From Bradyrhizobium jicamae (GTDB taxonomy: Bacteria > Pseudomonadota > Alphaproteobacteria > Rhizobiales > Xanthobacteraceae): a stretch of 45,599 nt of DNA. The translations under genes and the position numbers were made by a program. The stretch lies in NCBI RefSeq assembly GCF_001440395.1, contig NZ_LLXZ01000028.1:1-45599 (forward strand), read 5' to 3'. The notes under the pieces are model-generated. The model made no database searches, was not told where the DNA came from, and saw only the letters and a program-made list of their open reading frames with translations. The stretch's first letter is position 1; each line of letters begins with the position of its first letter. Positions 41,270 through 45,599 of this stretch are shown here, one piece after another.

Positions 41270-42106
41270 ATGCGTCGACAGCCTCGCCACGCCGGATCCC
41301 TCGCCCGGTTCCTGACCTCGGCCGCCGTAACGGCGGTTCTGGCCGCAGGCCTTGGCGGCTGCCAGACCATGTCCGACATCACGGGGTCGCTGACCTCCTC
41401 GTCATCCAAGGCACAGGCCGTTCCCGACGATCCGCGCCAGGCAGCCGAGGTCTATGGCGAGCGATATCGCTCCAATCCCAGGGATGCCGAGGCGGCGCTC
41501 GGCTACGGCCAGGCGCTCCGTGCCACCGGCCAGCGGGCACAGGCCGCTGCCGTGCTCGAACAGGCCACCATCGCCCATCCCGGCAACAAGGCGCTGCTCG
41601 CCGCCTACGGCCGCGCGCTCGCCGACAACGGCAATTCGCAGGCGGCGTTCGACGTGCTGAGCCGCGCCCATTCGCCGACCAATCCGGACTGGCGCATTCT
41701 TTCGGTGCAGGGCACCACGCTCGACAAGATGGCCAAGCACGAGGAGGCCCGCCGCTATTACACGGCTGCGCTGAAGATCGTGCCGGAAGAGCCCTCGGTG
41801 CTGTCCAATCTCGGTCTCTCCTACATGCTGACGCGGGAGTTGCCGCAAGCCGAGGAAACGCTACGCCGCGCCTATGCCAATCCGCGCGCCGATGGACGGG
41901 TGCGCCAGAATCTCGCGCTCGTGGTCGGCCTGCAGGGCCGGTTCGCGGAGGCCGAGACCATCGCCAAGGGCGATCTGCCCGCCGACGAGGCCACCGCCAA
42001 CGTGGCCTACCTGCGGGAAATGCTGAGCCGCAAGGACAAGGACAATTCGCGTCCTCCCGGCAGCAAGGCGACCGTGCCGGTCGCGGCTCTCAACCGGCAG
42101 GATTGA
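41270..42106 (+). CDS. tadD: Tetratricopeptide-repeat lipoprotein, TadD-like
   Basis: 278 aa. Signal with lipobox AGLGGC, Cys31 lipidated. Then TPR-like helices from about residue 53 to 235 (RDAEAALGYGQALRATGQRAQAAAVLEQATIAHPGNKALLAAYGRAL, EPSVLSNLGLSYMLTRELPQAEETLRRAYANP). TadD is the outer-membrane-side assembly lipoprotein of Tad/Flp pili. The adjacent minus-strand tadABC supports the assignment even though this gene points the other way. Divergent from the aminopeptidase gene. Confidence 0.85.
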   Translation: MRRQPRHAGSLARFLTSAAVTAVLAAGLGGCQTMSDITGSLTSSSSKAQAVPDDPRQAAEVYGERYRSNPRDAEAALGYGQALRATGQRAQAAAVLEQATIAHPGNKALLAAYGRALADNGNSQAAFDVLSRAHSPTNPDWRILSVQGTTLDKMAKHEEARRYYTAALKIVPEEPSVLSNLGLSYMLTRELPQAEETLRRAYANPRADGRVRQNLALVVGLQGRFAEAETIAKGDLPADEATANVAYLREMLSRKDKDNSRPPGSKATVPVAALNRQD

Positions 42107-42231
42107 GCTTTCTTACCCAGGTTAAGGCGGGAGTCGTCTTCCCCCGAGGCACGTAGGTCACCGGCGCGTTGCATGCGCTCGAGCGCACCTCAGCGTCTGA
42201 CTCGAAATGCAGCCAATCCTTCATTGGAACT

Positions 42232-42320
42232 CGTCATGCCCGGCCTTGGGCCGGGCACCCACGTCGTTGCTTTAGTAAGCAAGCAAGACGTAGATGGCCG
42301 GGACAAGCCCGGCCATGACG
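42232..42320 (+). repeat. Two-hairpin dispersed element between convergent tadD and tadC
   Basis: Variable hairpin ATGCCCGGC/GCCGGGCAC (42236-42244 with 42250-42258; last pair mismatched), bridge CCACGTC/GACGT, a small CTTTAGTAAG segment, then the invariant hairpin ATGGCCGGG/CCCGGCCAT. Ends CGTCAT...ATGACG. Same family and orientation as the copies at 16651 and 17191. The remaining part of the gap, 42107-42231, shows nothing I can name. Confidence 0.87.
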
Positions 42321-42350
42321 AAACGACTAGCTGAGTTAAGCCCTGCGCCC

Positions 42351-43325
42351 TTAGGGCATCATCTGGAGCTTGATGTAGGTCGGTCCGAGAATGACGATGA
42401 ACAGGCAGGGCAGGAAGAACAGGATCATCGGCACGGTCAGCTTCGGCGGCAGCGCGGCCGCCTTCTTCTCGGCCTCGGTCATCCGCATGTCGCGGTTTTC
42501 CTGCGCCATCACGCGCAGGCTCTGGCCGAGCGGGGTGCCGTAGCGTTCCGACTGCATCAGCGCCAGACAGACCGATTTGACGCCCTCGAGGCCGGTGCGC
42601 TTGGAGAGGTTTTCATAGGCCACCTTGCGGTCCTGCAGGTAGGACAATTCCGCCGTGGTCAGCGCGAACTCCTCCGACAGCGCGATCGACTGCGACGCGA
42701 TCTCGGCCGAAACCTTGCGGAAGGCGACTTCCACCGACATGCCGGACTCGATGCAGATCAGCAGGAGGTCGAGCGCATCGGGAAAGGCGCGCTTGATCTG
42801 GAGCTGGCGCTTGCTGATGGCGTTCTTCAGGAACAGCATCGGCGCCTGCAGTCCGAGGTAGGCGGCGCCGATGCAGATGCCGAGCTTGATCGTCAACGGC
42901 TTGTCCATCTGCGTGATCACGAACACGTAGAGGACGGCGCCGAGGAACAGCACGATCGGCGTCACCGCGCGGGCGAACAGGAAGGTGACGTAAGGCGCGT
43001 GGCCGCGGTAGCCGGCCATGATCAGCTTGTCGCGCGCGGCTTCCTGCGCTAGCCATTTGGTCAGGTTGAAGTCTTCCACCACCTTGGAAACGAGCTGCTT
43101 CGGGGTTTGCCGCAGCGACACCTTTTCCGACTTGTTGAGCCGCTCGCGCTCGCGCTGGCGCAGCCGCTCGCGCTCGCTGGCGACCGCCTTCATGCGCTTG
43201 GAAAGGCCTTCGCCGGCGAACAGCGGCATGATCAGCGTGTAGGCGGTCGCGCTTGCCGCGATGGCGGCAAGCAGCATGGTCATGAACCGCGCATCGTGCA
43301 TCTTGGCGATTATGATATCAATCAT
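42351..43325 (-). CDS. tadC: Tad pilus inner-membrane platform protein TadC
   Basis: 324 aa type II secretion F-domain protein. N-terminal helix FMTMLLAAIAASATAYTLIMPLF, a cytoplasmic charged stretch (RERLRQRERERLNKSEKV), two central helices (about 120-180), the T2SSF domain with AFPDALDLLLICIESGMSVEVAFRKVSAEI (about 185-215), and a C-terminal helix LTVPMILFFLPCLFIVILGPTYIKL. Start ATG 43325, 11 bases after the tadB stop. Together with TadB it forms the platform on which the TadA ATPase works. Confidence 0.93.
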   Translation of the reverse strand: MIDIIIAKMHDARFMTMLLAAIAASATAYTLIMPLFAGEGLSKRMKAVASERERLRQRERERLNKSEKVSLRQTPKQLVSKVVEDFNLTKWLAQEAARDKLIMAGYRGHAPYVTFLFARAVTPIVLFLGAVLYVFVITQMDKPLTIKLGICIGAAYLGLQAPMLFLKNAISKRQLQIKRAFPDALDLLLICIESGMSVEVAFRKVSAEIASQSIALSEEFALTTAELSYLQDRKVAYENLSKRTGLEGVKSVCLALMQSERYGTPLGQSLRVMAQENRDMRMTEAEKKAAALPPKLTVPMILFFLPCLFIVILGPTYIKLQMMP

Positions 43326-43336
43326 GGCCGTTACCG

Positions 43337-44308
43337 TCAGAAATCGAAGTTGATCATTTTCTTCATCACCATGATGCCGATCGACATCCAGCCGACGCAG
43401 CACACCAGCATGAACTGGCCGACGTGGTGGGTCCAAAGCAGCGAGATGTAGTCGGGCGTCGAAAGCCAGACCAGCAGCATCACGATCGGCGGTAGCGAGC
43501 CGATGATGCCGGCAGAGGCCTTGGCTTCCGTCGACATCGCCTGAATCTTCTCCGCCATCTTCTTGCGGTCGCGCAGCACCTTGGAGAGGTTGCCGAGCGC
43601 TTCCGACAGGTTGCCGCCGGACTTCTGCTGAATCGCGACCACGATGCCGAAGAAGTTCGCCTCGGGTACCGGCATCCGCTCATACAGGCGCCCGCAGGCT
43701 TCGCCGAGCGGCATGCCGATGGTCTGGGTTTCGATGATGGCGTTGAACTCGCTCTTGAGCGGCTCCGGCGAGTCGGCCGCGACCACCTTGATCGATTCGA
43801 ACAGCGGCAGGCCGGCCTTGATGCCGCGCACGATGACGTCGACGGCGTCGGGCAGCGCCTTCAGAAACGCCTTTTCGCGCCGTTTCTTGAGGTAGCTGAG
43901 CAGCCAGCGGGGCAGGCCGAGCCCCGTGCCGAACGCCATCACAATGGCGCCCAGCGGGGAGCCGCCGACGACGAATGCGGCCACGAAGCCGACCGCGCCG
44001 GAAACACCGGAAAAAATCCAGAATTTCTGCGTCGTCCAGGTTCCCAGGCCGGCCTGGGCGAGGCGGGTCGACAGCCCGACGGCCTTGTCCTTCTTGCGCC
44101 GGGCGTCGAGTTCCTTGAGCGATCCCTCGACCTGCTCGCGGCGCGAGCGCTGGCTTTTCTCGGCCTGGCGCGCCGGAGCGTCGTTCCGGGCGATCGAGGC
44201 GCGGCGCGATTCGGCCTTCCGCTCGCCTGACAGCAGCGGATAGATGAACACCCATGCCAGGCCGCCGAGGGCGGTGGCGGCGAGGAAGGCCAGTGCGAGT
44301 GCCTGCAT
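43337..44308 (-). CDS. tadB: Tad pilus inner-membrane platform protein TadB
   Basis: 323 aa from the ATG at 44308, with AAGG upstream; a TTG at 44326 overlapping the tadA stop is also in frame. N-terminal helix (about 1-25), a charged cytoplasmic region, two helices at about 95-135, T2SSF domain with ALPDAVDVIVRGIKAGLPLFESIKVVA (about 155-180) and EANFFGIVVAIQQKSGGNLSEALGNLSKVLRDRKKM, and two C-terminal helices. Lies between tadA and tadC on the same strand. Confidence 0.94.
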   Translation of the reverse strand: MQALALAFLAATALGGLAWVFIYPLLSGERKAESRRASIARNDAPARQAEKSQRSRREQVEGSLKELDARRKKDKAVGLSTRLAQAGLGTWTTQKFWIFSGVSGAVGFVAAFVVGGSPLGAIVMAFGTGLGLPRWLLSYLKKRREKAFLKALPDAVDVIVRGIKAGLPLFESIKVVAADSPEPLKSEFNAIIETQTIGMPLGEACGRLYERMPVPEANFFGIVVAIQQKSGGNLSEALGNLSKVLRDRKKMAEKIQAMSTEAKASAGIIGSLPPIVMLLVWLSTPDYISLLWTHHVGQFMLVCCVGWMSIGIMVMKKMINFDF

Positions 44309-44322
44309 GCTAGTTGCCTTGC

Positions 44323-45599
44323 TCAAACTTTCTCGATGATTTCGGCGGCATCGAGCGCGGCCGCAAGCCGCTTCTCTTCGTTGTAGTATCGCGCGCGTTC
44401 CCAGAACTTCGGACGGCCGATGCCGGTCGAGCGGTGCCGTCCGATGATCTTGCCGTTGGCGTCTTCGCCCATCATGTCGTACAGGAACACGTCCTGGGTG
44501 ATGATGGTGTCGCCTTCCATGCCCATCACCTCGGTGATGTGGGTGATGCGGCGTGAACCGTCGCGCAGGCGCGCGGCCTGCACGATGACGTCGATCGAGG
44601 CGCAGATCATCTCGCGGATGGTGCGCGAGGGCAGCGAGAAGCCGCCCATCGTGATCATAGATTCGCAGCGCGACAGCGCTTCGCGGGGATTGTTGGCGTG
44701 CAACGTTCCCATCGAGCCGTCGTGGCCGGTGTTCATGGCTTGCAGCAGGTCGAACGCCTCGGGTCCGCGGACTTCGCCGACGATGATGCGTTCAGGGCGC
44801 ATACGCAGGCAGTTGCGGACCAGCTCGCGCATCGTGACCTGGCCCTCGCCCTCGATGTTGGGCGGCCGGGTTTCCAGCCGCACCACGTGCGGTTGCTGGA
44901 GCTGCAGTTCGGCGGCGTCTTCGCAGGTGATGACGCGCTCGTCATGCTCGATATAGTTGGTCAGGCAGTTCAGCAGCGTGGTCTTGCCGGAGCCGGTGCC
45001 GCCGGAGATCAGCACATTGCAGCGGACGCGGCCGATGATCTGCAGGATCTGCGCGCCTTCCGGCGAGATCGCGCCGAACTTGACCAGCTGGTCGAGCGTC
45101 AGCTTGTCCTTTTTGAACTTACGAATGGTGAGCGCGGGGCCGTCGATCGCCAGCGGCGGAACGATGGCGTTGACGCGGCTGCCGTCGGCGAGGCGGGCGT
45201 CGCAGATCGGCGAGGATTCGTCGACGCGCCGGCCGACCTGGCTGACGATGCGCTGGCAGATGTTGAGCAGCTGCTGGTTGTCGCGGAAGCGGATGCCGGT
45301 CTTCTGGATCTTGCCCGCGACTTCGATGAACACCGTGCCGGCGCCGTTGACCATGATGTCGGCGATGTCGTCGCGCGACAATAGCGGCTCCAGCGGGCCG
45401 TAGCCGAGCACGTCGTTGCAGATGTCGTCGAGCAGTTCTTCCTGCTCGGCGATCGACATCACGATGTTCTTGATCGCGATGATCTCGTTGACGATGTCGC
45501 GGATTTCCTCGCGCGCGGACTCGCCGTCGAGCTTGGCGAGCTGGGCGAGGTCGATCGCCTCGATCAGGGCGCCGAAGATGGTCGCCTTGACCTGGTAGT
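44323..45599 (-). CDS. tadA: Tad pilus ATPase TadA/CpaF (partial, N-terminus outside window)
   Basis: 425 codons visible; the frame is open to the window edge. The visible start [32 protein letters not shown] matches the N-domain of CpaF, so internal Met codons near 45462 are not the start. The secretion ATPase core has Walker [15 protein letters not shown] (about 44975-45010), the Asp-box/Walker B region [39 protein letters not shown], and a C-terminal [18 protein letters not shown]. It powers Flp/Tad pilus assembly. First visible gene of tadA-tadB-tadC. Confidence 0.95.
   Translation of the reverse strand, partial: YQVKATIFGALIEAIDLAQLAKLDGESAREEIRDIVNEIIAIKNIVMSIAEQEELLDDICNDVLGYGPLEPLLSRDDIADIMVNGAGTVFIEVAGKIQKTGIRFRDNQQLLNICQRIVSQVGRRVDESSPICDARLADGSRVNAIVPPLAIDGPALTIRKFKKDKLTLDQLVKFGAISPEGAQILQIIGRVRCNVLISGGTGSGKTTLLNCLTNYIEHDERVITCEDAAELQLQQPHVVRLETRPPNIEGEGQVTMRELVRNCLRMRPERIIVGEVRGPEAFDLLQAMNTGHDGSMGTLHANNPREALSRCESMITMGGFSLPSRTIREMICASIDVIVQAARLRDGSRRITHITEVMGMEGDTIITQDVFLYDMMGEDANGKIIGRHRSTGIGRPKFWERARYYNEEKRLAAALDAAEIIEKV

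Noticed and set aside
45462..45599. Start of tadA at the Met codon at 45462
   Set aside because: The upstream in-frame sequence to the window edge encodes the conserved CpaF N-domain, so the true start is outside the window.

Overview
The window reads as chromosomal DNA of an alphaproteobacterium of the Bradyrhizobium/Rhodopseudomonas group. The signs are high-GC codon use throughout, a pim-type dicarboxylate beta-oxidation locus, a CycM-type anchored cytochrome c, a heme oxygenase/bacteriophytochrome pair, a Yej ABC importer with two binding proteins, a Tad pilus cluster, and many short intergenic palindromes of the kind scattered through Bradyrhizobium genomes. Genus is inferred from gene content only. 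I see no rRNA, tRNA, insertion sequence, prophage or CRISPR array.

Layout. 1-5672 (minus): a LivFGHM-type ABC transporter, livG-livF-livH-livM followed by two paralogous binding-protein genes, the last cut by the window edge; a strong intrinsic terminator separates the two paralogues. 5742-6605 (minus): an IclR regulator. A perfect 9-bp-arm palindrome at 6684-6702 lies in the divergent promoter gap. 6773-14265 (plus): pimF, pimA, pimC, pimD and an SDR, a beta-oxidation set for dicarboxylic and fatty acids with no thiolase. 14536-16635: glpK and a GNAT gene. 16754-17926: a small exported DUF6636-like protein and a GST. 17923-21841 (minus): GST, heme oxygenase and bacteriophytochrome-HWE kinase-REC. 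22004-26786 (minus): metF-metH. 27161-28180 (plus): a luciferase-like monooxygenase. 28317-30044 (minus): kdsB and pheA. 30242-30793: cycM. 31079-38757 (plus): two yejA-type binding proteins, yejB, yejE and yejF. 38912-41129 (minus): leucyl aminopeptidase and a cytoplasmic NlpC/P60 peptidase. 41270-42106: a TadD-like lipoprotein. 42351-45599 (minus): tadA (partial), tadB and tadC.

How the genes work together. The transporter, IclR regulator and pim genes form one apparent uptake-and-degradation unit whose likely switch is the palindrome. The Yej importer, the NlpC/P60 peptidase without a signal peptide and the aminopeptidase suggest a muropeptide import and breakdown module. Heme oxygenase and bacteriophytochrome form a self-contained red-light sensor: one makes biliverdin, the other binds it.

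The most unusual non-coding content is a set of at least eleven intergenic palindromic elements. Four belong to one family built of two hairpins, in which one hairpin changes sequence between copies while keeping its base pairing.
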